Counted from the first letter of the stretch, positions 25,656 through 34,570 are shown. The stretch: 64,000 nucleotides of DNA from Virgibacillus aidingensis (GCF_010994035.1 NZ_WIXN01000008.1:62001-126000), one strand, 5' to 3'. Notes: generated by a model not told the origin, from the sequence alone. Program-made: numbers and translations.

Positions 25656-28600
25656 TATATACGTACCATTCGCAATTGTTTTGTATAACTGTTTAATGAA
25701 GCTGGCTGTTCATTTAATCTGGCTTCTTTTAGCCATTGTGCCATTGTCATCAATGTTTCGAGACTTGTAAAATATGGAGTCTGATGACGAACAGCCAGTT
25801 CTCTGATAAAGTAGCCCACTTTTTCTTTTTCTCTCCCCTGATTGGGAATATTCAGCACAAGATCCGGTGGTGTCTGCTTCCAGTAATCAAGTAAGGCTGC
25901 CTTTGTTTCGACCAGCATTTCCGTCTTCACCCCTGCCTCAGCCAAATATTCACCCGTTCCCTTTGTTGCATCGATCGAGAGTCCCATGTCACTCAGCAGG
26001 CGAACCAGCGCCAGGCTTTCTCCTTTCATGCGGTCTGAAACAGAAACGAACAACCGGCTGCCTTCCTTTATCAAGGATTTCGCATCATAGGAAAAAACAA
26101 TCGCTTTTTTCAAAGCTTCCTGCCTGGAAGAAGAGATTCCAATAACTTCCCCGGTGGATTTCATTTCCGGCCCTAATACATGGTCCACCCCTTTTAACTT
26201 ATTCGCAGAAAATACAGGGGCTTTCACTGTAAAGGAACCGGGATGCATACTTTCATTCACATGTGCTGCTCCCTGTAAACTTTCGCCAAGCTGTGCTTTA
26301 ACCGCCAGTTCCGTCATTGGAGTATTCATTACCTTGCTCATAATCGGCACGGTCCGTGAAGCACGCGGGTTGACCTCGAGCACATATACGTGTTCATCTT
26401 TTATAACAAATTGAATATTCATCATGCCAATGACCGGCAGTTCCCTGCTGATCAGCTGAGCAATATCAATAATTTTTTTCTTTACATTGTCACTTAATGT
26501 AACCGGGGGATGAATGGCTATGCTGTCTCCGGAATGCACCCCTGCCTTTTCGATGTGCTCAAATATACCCGGAATAATGGTCTCTTTACCGTCACTGATG
26601 ACATCTACTTCACACTCTTTCCCGGGAATATATTGGTCAATCAACAGCGGCCAGCATTGATCATTCGTATCCCTCTGTATACGATGAACGTATTTTTTCA
26701 ATTCATTTTTATCATAGCAAATGAACATGGATTGCCCGCCGATAACAAAGGAAGGCCTAATGAGTACCGGAAATCCAAGGTCATGGACTGAGCCTGTCAG
26801 TTCATCAGGATGGTGAACAATATGGCCTGTTATATGGGAGATATTTAACCTGTTTAAAAAATAATAAAACTGCTCCCTGTCCTCCATCTGATCAATATGT
26901 TCAGGGAGTGTTCCAAAGATATGGACCCCCTCTTCCCGCAGATGATCTGCCAGGTTGATAGCCGTCTGTCCGCCGAATTGAATAAGTACTCCTTCCACAT
27001 TTTCTTTTTCAATTACTCTTAAAACATCCTCCGCGGTTAATGGTTCAAAGTACAAGCGGTCCGCAACATTGTAATCCGTGCTGACTGTTTCCGGGTTATT
27101 GTTGATAACAATGGCTTTATACCCCATTTTCTTTACTGCAAGTGCGGCATGAACAGAGCAATAATCAAATTCTACTCCCTGGCCGATTCGTATTGGACCT
27201 GAACCCAATACAAGAATTTTCTTTTCATTCCCGCTCCCGGCTTTCTCTTCCTGAAGATCATTCCAGGTAGAGTAAAGATAAGAATGAGCGGCACCCTTTT
27301 CTCCTGTTGTCTGTACTGCTCTAAAGGCAGGCTTCAATGATTTTTCTCTATAATACGCTCTCAGCTGTGTTTCAGTGATCCCAATTAATTGTGCTATTCT
27401 AAAGTCACTGATATTTAACTTTTTCGCTTCAAGTAATACATCATCGTGCAGTTCTGCTAATGCCCTTCCTTTTAATGATTTTTCCAAATCTATGATACTT
27501 TTCATTTGAGCCAGGAACCATGGATCAATTTCTGTTAACTGATGAACTTTTTCCGTTTTCATCCCGATGGAAAAAGCTTCTGCAATGGCATATAGCCGCA
27601 GATCATTCGGCTCCTGCAGCAGATGTGCTATTTCCTCTTCACTCAATTCATTGAACCCGGGCCAATGAAGACTGAAGTTATTTAATTCCAGCGAGCGTAC
27701 CGCCTTATTCAAAGCACCTGCAAAAGTCATATCAATCGCCATGACTTCCCCGGTTGCCTTCATTTGAGTGCCGAGAGTCCGGTCCGCTTCCGTGAACTTA
27801 TCAAAAGGAAAGCGCGGAATTTTCACGGCAGTATAATCAAGCAATGGCTCTTCCAATGCATTGGATATACCTGTCATTGGATTTTGAATTTGATCCAGGG
27901 CAAAACCGAGTGCACACATCGTTGAAATATGTGCGATTGGATAGCCGGTTGCCTTTGAGGCCAAGGCCGAAGAACGGCTGACCCTTGGATTCACTTCAAT
28001 AATAAAATATTCATTTGTATGCGGATGGAGGGCAAACTGGATGTTACAGCCGCCAACGACATCCAATGCTCTGATTACCTTTTTGGAAGATTCCCTTAAC
28101 ATATTTACCTGCTGCTCTGAAAGCGTTTGGGTCGGTGCTGCCACAATGGAGTCGCCTGTATGAACGCCGACAGGATCGATATTTTCCATCCCACAGACGA
28201 TCACACATTGATCAAAGGAATCCCGCATTACTTCAAACTCAATTTCCTTCCAGCCTTTGATGCTTTTTTCTACAAGCACTTGATTAATCGGGCTTAGTTT
28301 TAATCCTTTTTCCAGTAACTCCTTAAATTCCTGCTCATTATTGGCAAAACCTCCGCCTTCTCCACCCAGTGTATAAGCCGGACGCAGAATAACCGGATAG
28401 CCAATTTCCCGAATAAATTGCATTCCCTGTTTCATGGATGAAATAATTTCTGATTCTGCAACAGGTTCTCCAATATCCATCATTAACTGACGAAACTTTT
28501 CCCGGTCCTCCCCTTTTTGAATTGATGACACACTGGTGCCAAGCAGCTCCACATGATAACAATCCAGAATTCCTTTCTCATGCAATTCCACAGTTAAATT

Positions 28601-28888
28601 TAATCCTGTCTGACCGCCAAGTGTACCAATCATGCCTCCCGGTCGTTCTTTGGCAATAATTTTTTCCAGCGTTTCTATATTTAAAGGCTCCATGTACACT
28701 GTATCAGCGATTTGTTCATCTGTCATAATGGTCGCCGGATTATTGTTTACAAGTACAACTTCAATGCCTTCTTCCTTTAATGCTAAACAGGCTTGCGTGC
28801 CCGCATAGTCAAATTCGGCTGCCTGACCGATCACAATCGGACCTGAGCCAATGACAAGCACTTTTTTCGGCAATTTTTTGTTCCCCAT
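25655..28888 (-). CDS. carB: Carbamoyl-phosphate synthase large subunit
   Basis: 1077-aa ATP-grasp enzyme making carbamoyl phosphate from bicarbonate, ammonia and two ATP. The internal duplication is clear: two ATP-grasp halves with GSGPIVIGQAAEFDYAG and GSGPIRIGQGVEFDY, both followed by metal-site segments (EVNPRVSRSSALASKATGYPIA and EVNPRASRTVPIMSK), and a C-terminal MGS-like allosteric domain. ATG follows GAGGAG. No carA (glutaminase) lies on either side, although carA normally precedes carB. The ArgR-like operator at its promoter suggests the arginine-linked form rather than the pyrimidine-linked one. Confidence 0.95.
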   Translation of the reverse strand: MGNKKLPKKVLVIGSGPIVIGQAAEFDYAGTQACLALKEEGIEVVLVNNNPATIMTDEQIADTVYMEPLNIETLEKIIAKERPGGMIGTLGGQTGLNLTVELHEKGILDCYHVELLGTSVSSIQKGEDREKFRQLMMDIGEPVAESEIISSMKQGMQFIREIGYPVILRPAYTLGGEGGGFANNEQEFKELLEKGLKLSPINQVLVEKSIKGWKEIEFEVMRDSFDQCVIVCGMENIDPVGVHTGDSIVAAPTQTLSEQQVNMLRESSKKVIRALDVVGGCNIQFALHPHTNEYFIIEVNPRVSRSSALASKATGYPIAHISTMCALGFALDQIQNPMTGISNALEEPLLDYTAVKIPRFPFDKFTEADRTLGTQMKATGEVMAIDMTFAGALNKAVRSLELNNFSLHWPGFNELSEEEIAHLLQEPNDLRLYAIAEAFSIGMKTEKVHQLTEIDPWFLAQMKSIIDLEKSLKGRALAELHDDVLLEAKKLNISDFRIAQLIGITETQLRAYYREKSLKPAFRAVQTTGEKGAAHSYLYSTWNDLQEEKAGSGNEKKILVLGSGPIRIGQGVEFDYCSVHAALAVKKMGYKAIVINNNPETVSTDYNVADRLYFEPLTAEDVLRVIEKENVEGVLIQFGGQTAINLADHLREEGVHIFGTLPEHIDQMEDREQFYYFLNRLNISHITGHIVHHPDELTGSVHDLGFPVLIRPSFVIGGQSMFICYDKNELKKYVHRIQRDTNDQCWPLLIDQYIPGKECEVDVISDGKETIIPGIFEHIEKAGVHSGDSIAIHPPVTLSDNVKKKIIDIAQLISRELPVIGMMNIQFVIKDEHVYVLEVNPRASRTVPIMSKVMNTPMTELAVKAQLGESLQGAAHVNESMHPGSFTVKAPVFSANKLKGVDHVLGPEMKSTGEVIGISSSRQEALKKAIVFSYDAKSLIKEGSRLFVSVSDRMKGESLALVRLLSDMGLSIDATKGTGEYLAEAGVKTEMLVETKAALLDYWKQTPPDLVLNIPNQGREKEKVGYFIRELAVRHQTPYFTSLETLMTMAQWLKEARLNEQPASLNSYTKQLRMVRI

Positions 28889-29014
28889 GAAAATCTCTCC
28901 TCTGATTGACTGACTGCGTTTCTATTCAGGTTTAAAAAATTTTGGCGGAATTAAAATACGCTTTTAAGAATTGCTTAGCTGCAAGCCAAATTTTCTAACT
29001 GTTAATTATTCATT

Positions 29015-29062
29015 ATTATAGATTTTTGTACATAAATATGCAAGTATTTTTATATTTATACA
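29015..29062 (-). promoter_or_regulatory. carB promoter overlapped by an ArgR-like operator
   Basis: TTGCAT (29038-29043) and TATAAT (29015-29020) on the minus strand, 17-bp spacer. Around the -35, 29027-29062 reads as two A+T-rich half-palindromes (TGTATAAATATAAA and GCATATTTATGTACA), similar to tandem ARG boxes bound by AhrC/ArgR. Binding is inferred. Confidence 0.55.
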
Positions 29063-29161
29063 TCCGGGATTTGTTTTCCCAGCTGTTCATGTACTATAGA
29101 AATTTTCATGGTACACGACCACCTCTTACCCGATCCTCCATATATTATAGAACTCCTGTAC

Positions 29162-29210
29162 AAAAAAATAGAATAGGACTGCCTATTCTTTTAAACATAC
29201 AGGGCAGTCC
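29162..29210 (-). terminator. Terminator of the alpha/beta hydrolase gene
   Basis: GGACTGCC / GGCAGTCC (29176-29210) on the minus strand followed by TATTCTATTTTTTT, 7 bp after the stop. Confidence 0.85.
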
Positions 29211-29216
29211 ATTTTC

Positions 29217-30173
29217 CTAGTTCATATATTTTTCAAGAAAAGCATTCAATTTTTCTGTATATCTGTCTTCCTGTGTGACGTAAGCTTCTCCATGGCCGGC
29301 ATTATCAAACAGATGAATTTCTGATTCACTTTTCGTATTTTCATATAATTCTTTTGTCATGGCTGTCGGAACAAACGTATCCTCTTTTCCGTGAATATAG
29401 AGTATAGGAACTTCCGCCTTCTTTACCTGATCCATTGCCGAAGCTTCTGTCAATGAATACCCGGCACGCATTTGAGTAACCAGGCTTGTGCTTGGCAGTA
29501 CAGGGAAGGATGGTAAATGAAACATCCGGTCAAGCTGATAGTCAAACAATTCATATACACTCGCATAAGGACTGTCTGCAATCACGGCTTTAACATTTCC
29601 GGGAAGATCTTCCCCGCTGACCATCAACACTGCGGCAGCCCCCATGGACAAGCCATGCAGGACGATCTCCGTATCTTTACCCTGTTTTTCCAGCACAAGA
29701 TCAATCCAATCCAAATAATCCAGCCGGTCGTGCCAGCCGAAACCGATATAGTCGCCTTCACTTTGGCCATGACCACGCATATCTGCAGTTAAAATATTAT
29801 ACCCAAGCTCTTCGTAATAATATTGTCCATATAAGGCCATATCGCTTGCACGCCCAAGATACCCATGGGCAAAAACAGCCGTTTTATTCGTTGGCTCCTC
29901 CGCCTCCAGATAGTACCCCTGCAGTTTTAAATCATCATAAGAAGTCAATTCCCATTGCTCAAAATCCTGATTATCCGCCCATTCACGCCAGCCGCCATCT
30001 ATAAAAACATCCATCGCCTCCGCAGAAACCTCCAAATCGGAGTTATCCGATAAAAAATCCTTCACGTTCCGCTCAATGGCTAAGTTATAAAAATAAAAGC
30101 TTGCGATAATATCTATAATTAAAAGGACGGAAAGCAGTCCGATTCCTATTTTTATCCATCTTTTTTTCTTCAC
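29217..30173 (-). CDS. Membrane-anchored alpha/beta hydrolase
   Basis: 318-aa protein with an N-terminal membrane anchor (WIKIGIGLLSVLLIIDIIAS) and an extracytoplasmic serine-hydrolase domain. Oxyanion-loop HGYLGRASDM, nucleophile elbow GLSMGAAAV, acid in HGKEDTFVP and histidine in NAGHGEAYV give a full triad. It resembles the YqkD-like group of bacillar hydrolases; the substrate (peptide, ester or acyl chain) is unknown. Start is GTG 30173 with AGAGGGGG eight nt before. It stands as a single gene with its own terminator. Confidence 0.85.
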   Translation of the reverse strand: MKKKRWIKIGIGLLSVLLIIDIIASFYFYNLAIERNVKDFLSDNSDLEVSAEAMDVFIDGGWREWADNQDFEQWELTSYDDLKLQGYYLEAEEPTNKTAVFAHGYLGRASDMALYGQYYYEELGYNILTADMRGHGQSEGDYIGFGWHDRLDYLDWIDLVLEKQGKDTEIVLHGLSMGAAAVLMVSGEDLPGNVKAVIADSPYASVYELFDYQLDRMFHLPSFPVLPSTSLVTQMRAGYSLTEASAMDQVKKAEVPILYIHGKEDTFVPTAMTKELYENTKSESEIHLFDNAGHGEAYVTQEDRYTEKLNAFLEKYMN

Positions 30174-30366
30174 ATTACTGCCCCCTCTTACATTCTCTTA
30201 ATCTATTATACAAAAATTAAGCACATGTTCTCCATGGTACATGTTAACAAATCCTTTTTTTCTTTCAGGAAAAATCGCAGTAAATGTGTTAGTTTTTCCT
30301 GTGATTAGGACTTACGCATCTTAATATTCTTCAATCGGCTTTATAGCTAAAACTTTCTTAAGGTGT

Positions 30367-30405
30367 AAAAATGGCTTTCTTTTCCCATAATTGAAAAAGA
30401 AAGCC
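30367..30405 (-). terminator. Terminator of ctaG
   Basis: GGCTTTCTTTT / AAAAGAAAGCC on the minus strand followed by ATTTTT, about 18 bp after the ctaG stop. Confidence 0.8.
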
Positions 30406-30422
30406 GCAAATAATCCCAAAAG

Positions 30423-31241
30423 TTATTTTGCAGGTGTTTTTTTTAATGATAACAGCAAGATGGAAAGTGCAAATATAATTAATTGACCTCCCAGCCAATA
30501 CCATCCGCCAACCTTCTGTTCATGCACCGGCTCAAATGGCAGCAGGGCAGCAAAAAAGTCATCCGGAACGGAATCCAAATCAGGAAAACAGGCTGCCAGG
30601 GAAGAGACAAATAAATCAACATCGGTATAAATAACGTATAGTGCTTCTCCTGCTAAAATTAGAATAAGGCTATACGGCACGAGCAGCAGACTATTCATCA
30701 AAATATAAATGATTTTTTTCTGTTTGGATAATATATTTTGCGAAATAATAGGAATCCACATTAATATTGCCGCTATAAAAACTGCCAACAGAAAAAAGTA
30801 ATTCAAATAAAGATCCATTCGGGCAAAATTAAAGATAATTGGGATATGATAGCCGTAAAATAAACCCTGAAACAAGATCGTTGCTGTCATTGGTCTGGTC
30901 AGAAAGTGAAAAGTTTTATCCAAAAAAGAGACTGATTTTACTTTTTCAAAAATCTTATTTTTGAATCCCAAAATCAGCAGCGGCGGGGCGGCGATCAGCA
31001 ATAAAATAAGTTGAATAATATGTGTGCTGAACTGAATCCTGCCAATAATATTTAATGGACTCCCAAGGGCTGCAAATAATGCGATGGTGCCCGCTACAAA
31101 AAGAACTGCTTTTTTCATCGAAAATTTGTCATCCTCAGGCAATAGAAAGAAATATATAATTAATCCAAAAATCAAAAATAAAAAAATACCGCCATTCCAC
31201 ATCGTGGAAAAGTGAAATTCATCAAGTATAATATCAAGCAT
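30423..31241 (-). CDS. ctaG: Cytochrome c oxidase assembly factor CtaG (Caa3_CtaG family)
   Basis: Seven-helix membrane protein of 272 aa needed for assembly of the caa3-type cytochrome oxidase in bacilli. Family features seen: LFAALGSPLNIIGRIQFSTHIIQLILLLIAAPPLLILG with the histidine in the third helix, FHFLTRPMTATILFQGLFYGYHIP, and GEALYVIYTD near the end. The start is ATG 31241, six nt after AAGAAGGTG; the upstream GTG three codons earlier is part of that ribosome site. In B. subtilis ctaG follows ctaCDEF; here it is away from any oxidase genes, which are not in the window. Confidence 0.92.
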   Translation of the reverse strand: MLDIILDEFHFSTMWNGGIFLFLIFGLIIYFFLLPEDDKFSMKKAVLFVAGTIALFAALGSPLNIIGRIQFSTHIIQLILLLIAAPPLLILGFKNKIFEKVKSVSFLDKTFHFLTRPMTATILFQGLFYGYHIPIIFNFARMDLYLNYFFLLAVFIAAILMWIPIISQNILSKQKKIIYILMNSLLLVPYSLILILAGEALYVIYTDVDLFVSSLAACFPDLDSVPDDFFAALLPFEPVHEQKVGGWYWLGGQLIIFALSILLLSLKKTPAK

Positions 31242-31299
31242 CGTGTACACCTTCTTTTTAATACTTATCCATAAACCCAGTATACTTGATGAATGAATG

Positions 31300-31606
31300 T
31301 CATGCGTGCCCTAAGTTTAACAATATAATGACAACAGAAGGGTTATTAATGCCTCGCTGGATCTGCCTGTAAATATTTGCTGCCCCTCTTGTTGAACTGA
31401 TGACCCCTACTTCCCTTTTAATAATACTATCGCTTTGTACGAATGCTTCCACCCCGTGTTTTGATGGTGCCCATATACGGCTTTGTATTACATTCGCCGG
31501 TTTCACTTTTATTCTCGCAATATTAACCTGCTTGCCACGCGGGGTTTGCCAGGGTTCATATTCGTTTTATATTTTTTTCAATCACAGCAATGCTTCTGTC
31601 GCTCAA
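31300..31606 (-). pseudogene. Possible frameshifted small gene downstream of the SAM hydrolase
   Basis: Directly after the SAM hydrolase stop, a TTG at 31606 with AGGA upstream opens LSDRSIAVIEKNIKRI and stops. A shift of one base in an A-rich run joins it to a 91-codon frame (EPWQTPRGKQVNIARIK to VVIILLNLGHA) that otherwise lacks a start with a ribosome site. The composition looks protein-like and continuous across the shift. I do not recognise the family. It could also be a chance frame. Confidence 0.3.
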
Positions 31607-31613
31607 ATGGATC

Positions 31614-32462
31614 CTATTTTCCTTCCGCTTTGCAAATGCTTATTCCCCAATTACTCCCTGTCCGAATATGATAGGCATTCGCAAAAGATCCCTGATTTAG
31701 TGCCACACCAATATTATCCAGGGAGTTTACATAAAGAAGCGGCTCTCCCAGCCGGCTTTCTGCAAAGGAACGGACGTAGTTAATATGATTTTTATACACC
31801 TGCTGATTATTATGAATAATCGTGACTTCCAGCGTATCCCCATATTCTATCGCTGCTTGCTTAAATAACTCCCGGTTAATATTCGTCCACAGGTTGCCAA
31901 AACGGATATCCAAAATATCAATATGACCGGAAATCACTTCCCCCTCCAAAATGGCATCCGGTTTAGAAAGAGCGATAATTTGATCGGCTTCTACGAGCGG
32001 GCCGACGTCCTCAAAGGATATAACTCCTGCAGCCAATCTTGCCCCAGTATAGGCATACACATCCCTTCCATGAAAAGTATACGATTCACCCGACTTTGGG
32101 AGGCGATTTAACCTCTCATCTATCATACGCACTTCCACAATGCCAATATGATCTTTAATATGGGTTAATGTTCCATTATCAGGTGTGACAATATACTGAT
32201 TATCTGCCGTTTTTGCCACCAGACTCAGGCGCTCTGTTCCCACTCCGGGGTCCACAACGGAAATAAACACCGTCTCTTCCGGCCAGTACGTGATCGTTTG
32301 AAATAACCGGTAAGATGCTTCCCAGATATTATAATTTGGTATATCGTGTGTCAGGTCAAAGATACGCAAATCGGGATCTACAGAAATAGCTACCCCATAC
32401 ATGGCACTCACAGCACCGTCACTAAGTCCAAAATCAGTCTGCAAAACCAGATTTCTCTTCAT
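31614..32462 (-). CDS. S-adenosyl-L-methionine hydrolase (DUF62 / SAM hydroxide adenosyltransferase)
   Basis: 282-aa enzyme of the fluorinase/chlorinase fold that, in the hydroxide branch, splits SAM to adenosine and methionine. The conserved N-terminal LQTDFGLSDGAVSAMYGVA, SVVDPGVGTER, TPDNGTL, FHGRDVYAYTGARLA and the C-terminal NSLDNIGVALNQGSFA blocks are all present. ATG follows AATAGGAGGG. The gene is preceded by a T-box leader on the same strand, which would make its expression depend on an uncharged tRNA. Methionine release from SAM would make sense if the T-box senses tRNA-Met, but the specifier is ambiguous. Confidence 0.9.
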   Translation of the reverse strand: MKRNLVLQTDFGLSDGAVSAMYGVAISVDPDLRIFDLTHDIPNYNIWEASYRLFQTITYWPEETVFISVVDPGVGTERLSLVAKTADNQYIVTPDNGTLTHIKDHIGIVEVRMIDERLNRLPKSGESYTFHGRDVYAYTGARLAAGVISFEDVGPLVEADQIIALSKPDAILEGEVISGHIDILDIRFGNLWTNINRELFKQAAIEYGDTLEVTIIHNNQQVYKNHINYVRSFAESRLGEPLLYVNSLDNIGVALNQGSFANAYHIRTGSNWGISICKAEGK

Positions 32463-32506
32463 ATTGAACCCTCCTATTTATTAGTAAAGCCTGCTTAACC
32501 AAGCCT

Positions 32507-32593
32507 TTAAGTGATAACCTCAACACCGCAAGCATAGGCACAAGAAACGGCGGTTATAAAGGCTCTTGCACATATGCATGTAAGAAGTTTCAT
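32507..32593 (-). CDS. Possible 28-codon leader peptide between T-box and SAM hydrolase
   Basis: ATG at 32593 with AGGA close upstream opens a 28-codon frame encoding a Cys-rich peptide (MKLLTCICARAFITAVSCAY and on), ending 45 bp before the SAM hydrolase start. Four cysteines in 28 residues are notable, but the ribosome-site spacing is short. It could be a leader peptide or a chance frame. Confidence 0.25.
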   Translation of the reverse strand: MKLLTCICARAFITAVSCAYACGVEVIT

Positions 32594-32605
32594 GCTTCCT
32601 GCATG

Positions 32606-32914
32606 CAAAAAAACCACGCCATTACCGAATAACGGTAAGGACGTGGTTGAATTTACGCGGTTCCACCTTACTTCACTGCATGCTCACACATACAGACTCT
32701 GCAAGTACGAAAAACATTTTCCGTTTTTTATACTGTGGCAAGAATAACGTATGCCAAACCCGCCGGAACCTACTAGTATATCATACGTTCAGCACGGAGC
32801 TCAGAGGCCATTGTTCAGATTCGTATTTTGCTTCTTTTCACCGGCCGAAGCTCTCTGCAGAAAATAACGGAACCCTACTTTTCCTCTTCATCACTTTTTT
32901 GCAAGTAAATATTA
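32606..32914 (-). promoter_or_regulatory. T-box riboswitch upstream of the SAM hydrolase
   Basis: Minus-strand leader with all T-box landmarks: GATGAAGAGGAAAAGTA, AGAGAGCTTCGGCCGGTG of stem I, the antiterminator T-box AAGGTGGAACCGCG (32656-32669) and a terminator CCACGTCC to GGCGTGG followed by TTTTTTT (32606-32647). In the specifier loop, between stems AGAGG/CCTCT and GGGTTC/GAATCT, the 3' strand reads GAACAATGG. The usual GAA-N-codon rule gives AAT (Asn, 32810-32812); a one-base shift gives ATG (Met). Confidence 0.9.
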
Positions 32915-32920
32915 GAGATT

Positions 32921-32949
32921 ATTATACGAAAATAAAAGATCGGATGCAA
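32921..32949 (-). promoter_or_regulatory. Sigma-A promoter of the T-box leader
   Basis: TTGCAT (32944-32949) and TATAAT (32921-32926) on the minus strand with a 17-bp spacer, placing the start near 32914 just before the stem I sequence. Confidence 0.75.
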
Positions 32950-33039
32950 GCGTTACAAATCCATTTCCATTCTTAAGCTGCATCGTTTGTGAAATACGTT
33001 ATAATAAAACCATTAACTATTTATGGAGGTGGCGATTCA

Positions 33040-34134
33040 ATGAAAACCTTATTTTTTACAGGATATCCAGGTTATCTTGCTGAAAATTTACTAAAACAGG
33101 TTCTGCTTGATGAAAAGGAAATAGAGCACGTATATTTACTCGTGCTGCCGGATCAAAAACATTCGGCGGCTGAAAAAGTTGCCTATGCAGTAAAACAAAG
33201 CGAATTAAGCGAGGAAGCTTTCACCATTATAACCGGGGATATTACAAAGGAAAATCTGGATTTGCATCCGGAAATAAATGAAAAGTTAATAACCAGCGTG
33301 ACACATGTTTTTCACCTGGCTGCCATATATGATCTGGGAGCAGATAAAGAACTTGCATTTCACGTTAACATTAACGGGACAGAGAAGGTGAATAAATGGG
33401 CTGCATCTCTAAAGAATCTGGAAAGATACATTTATTTCAGTACGGCTTATGTATCAGGCACCAGAGAAGGAAGGATCTATGAACAGGAGTTAGTAAAGGG
33501 GCAGACATTCAGAAATCACTACGAGCACTCAAAATATGAAGCAGAAATACTTGTCGAGAATCTAAAGCCGTATATACCGACTACCATCATTCGGCCGGGT
33601 GTTGTACGAGGACATTCCATCACCGGAGAAACGACTAAGTTTGACGGAATATATTTCATGCTGAATTTACTGGAACGGCTAAGCAGTCTGCCAACAATTC
33701 CCTATTTCAGTAAAGGAACGGCTGAAGGGAATTTTGTCCCGCAGGATTATGTGTTAAAAGCAGCAAGCTTCCTGTCATTTTCACCGGTGGGGGAAAAGAA
33801 AACCTATCATCTGACAGACCCAAACCCATATACAATGAAAGAACTGCAACAAATGCTTTCGGAAGCTTATTTAGGAAAAACGCCAAAATTTACAATTCCA
33901 TCCCAAACGGCAAAAATGCTGCTGTCCATACCGGCTTTACGAAAGTGGCTAAAGGTGGAAAAAGAAGCCATGGATTATTTTACTGTCCATTCTTCCTATG
34001 ATGTGTCGCTGGCTGCTTCAGATTTGGCCGGGTCAGGAATTATCTGTCCGGATTTTAAAGACACAATCCGGACGATGGTGGAATTTTACCGCAAATATAA
34101 ACATGACCACACAAGGCATATTTATATTCCTTAA
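33040..34134 (+). CDS. Extended SDR / fatty acyl-CoA reductase-like NAD(P)-dependent enzyme
   Basis: 364-aa Rossmann protein. The N-terminal FTGYPGYLAENLLKQVL corresponds to the dinucleotide-binding loop (an atypical TGxxGxxA form), TGDITKENLDL and HLAAIYDLGADKELAFHVNINGTEKV follow, and the active site is YFSTAYVSGTREG with YEHSKYEAE (YxxxK). This pattern fits the NAD_binding_4 group (male-sterility / acyl reductase-like). Start ATG 33040 follows ATGGAGGTGG; the frame is open earlier but without a ribosome site. The substrate is unknown. It is divergent from the T-box leader. Confidence 0.82.
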   Translation: MKTLFFTGYPGYLAENLLKQVLLDEKEIEHVYLLVLPDQKHSAAEKVAYAVKQSELSEEAFTIITGDITKENLDLHPEINEKLITSVTHVFHLAAIYDLGADKELAFHVNINGTEKVNKWAASLKNLERYIYFSTAYVSGTREGRIYEQELVKGQTFRNHYEHSKYEAEILVENLKPYIPTTIIRPGVVRGHSITGETTKFDGIYFMLNLLERLSSLPTIPYFSKGTAEGNFVPQDYVLKAASFLSFSPVGEKKTYHLTDPNPYTMKELQQMLSEAYLGKTPKFTIPSQTAKMLLSIPALRKWLKVEKEAMDYFTVHSSYDVSLAASDLAGSGIICPDFKDTIRTMVEFYRKYKHDHTRHIYIP

Positions 34135-34397
34135 TTTTACATAGGCAATAAGAAGCATATCCTGCTGCATTTGTCTTGGAATAGCATACTACTATATTCA
34201 TATGGTTTACAGTAATATAGTTTCAGTTATATATCTGAAAGCTATGAACAATGTACTATTTTCTAAAAATTACCACATTAACGTTAATTTTTGTAGTATA
34301 CTGATTATGACAGGCTACCCTGGGATGAGCTTCGGTTAAAGCTGTAAAGCACTCTTTTATTGGCGGCTGAAAAACCCCTCATGAAAGGGTGAAAATT

Positions 34398-34484
34398 GTG
34401 ATTCCAATTGACACGACGATGCACCTCATGTTTATGTTTGCCACACTTGTGCTGTTGATTGTTGATACCCGTGGAAAAAAGTAA
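34398..34484 (+). CDS. Small hydrophobic peptide, type I holin-like toxin family
   Basis: 28-aa peptide starting GTG at 34398 after AAAGGGTGA: a short polar N-terminus, one hydrophobic span (LMFMFATLVLLIV) and a basic tail DTRGKK, the pattern of the Firmicute putative holin-like toxins (TxpA/BsrG-like). The stop codon sits in a hairpin whose sequence (AATCGCCCTG to CGGAACGGGAAATTA) is the hallmark 3' structure of these genes. ACCCCTCATGAAAGGGTG upstream would pair over the ribosome site, also typical. If functional, it would insert in the membrane and be controlled by an antisense RNA. Confidence 0.6.
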   Translation: MIPIDTTMHLMFMFATLVLLIVDTRGKK

Positions 34485-34522
34485 ATCGCCCTGCTGATTG
34501 TCGGAACGGGAAATTACTTTTT
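34475..34522 (+). terminator. Terminator hairpin overlapping the toxin stop codon
   Basis: AAAAAGTAAAT pairs with AATTACTTTTT, with inner CCCTG/CGGG pairing, ending in TTTTT. Because it is palindromic it can also act on an antisense transcript. Confidence 0.7.
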
Positions 34523-34542
34523 ATCCAATAAAAGGCCGCCGC

Positions 34543-34570
34543 ATCTTAAAGGTATCTGTCGGAGTCGCAA
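34543..34570 (-). promoter_or_regulatory. Candidate promoter for an antisense RNA to the toxin mRNA
   Basis: Minus-strand TTGCGA (34565-34570), 16-bp spacer, TAAGAT (34543-34548). A transcript from here would run through the toxin 3' end, the arrangement of type I antitoxin RNAs. The -10 box is imperfect. Confidence 0.35.

Noticed and set aside
32647-32976. 109-codon plus-strand frame
   Set aside because: It is the complement of the T-box leader, whose RNA motifs explain the sequence.
34135-34330. Promoter of the toxin-like gene
   Set aside because: TATACT at 34297 is present but no acceptable -35 hexamer at 16-18 bp.
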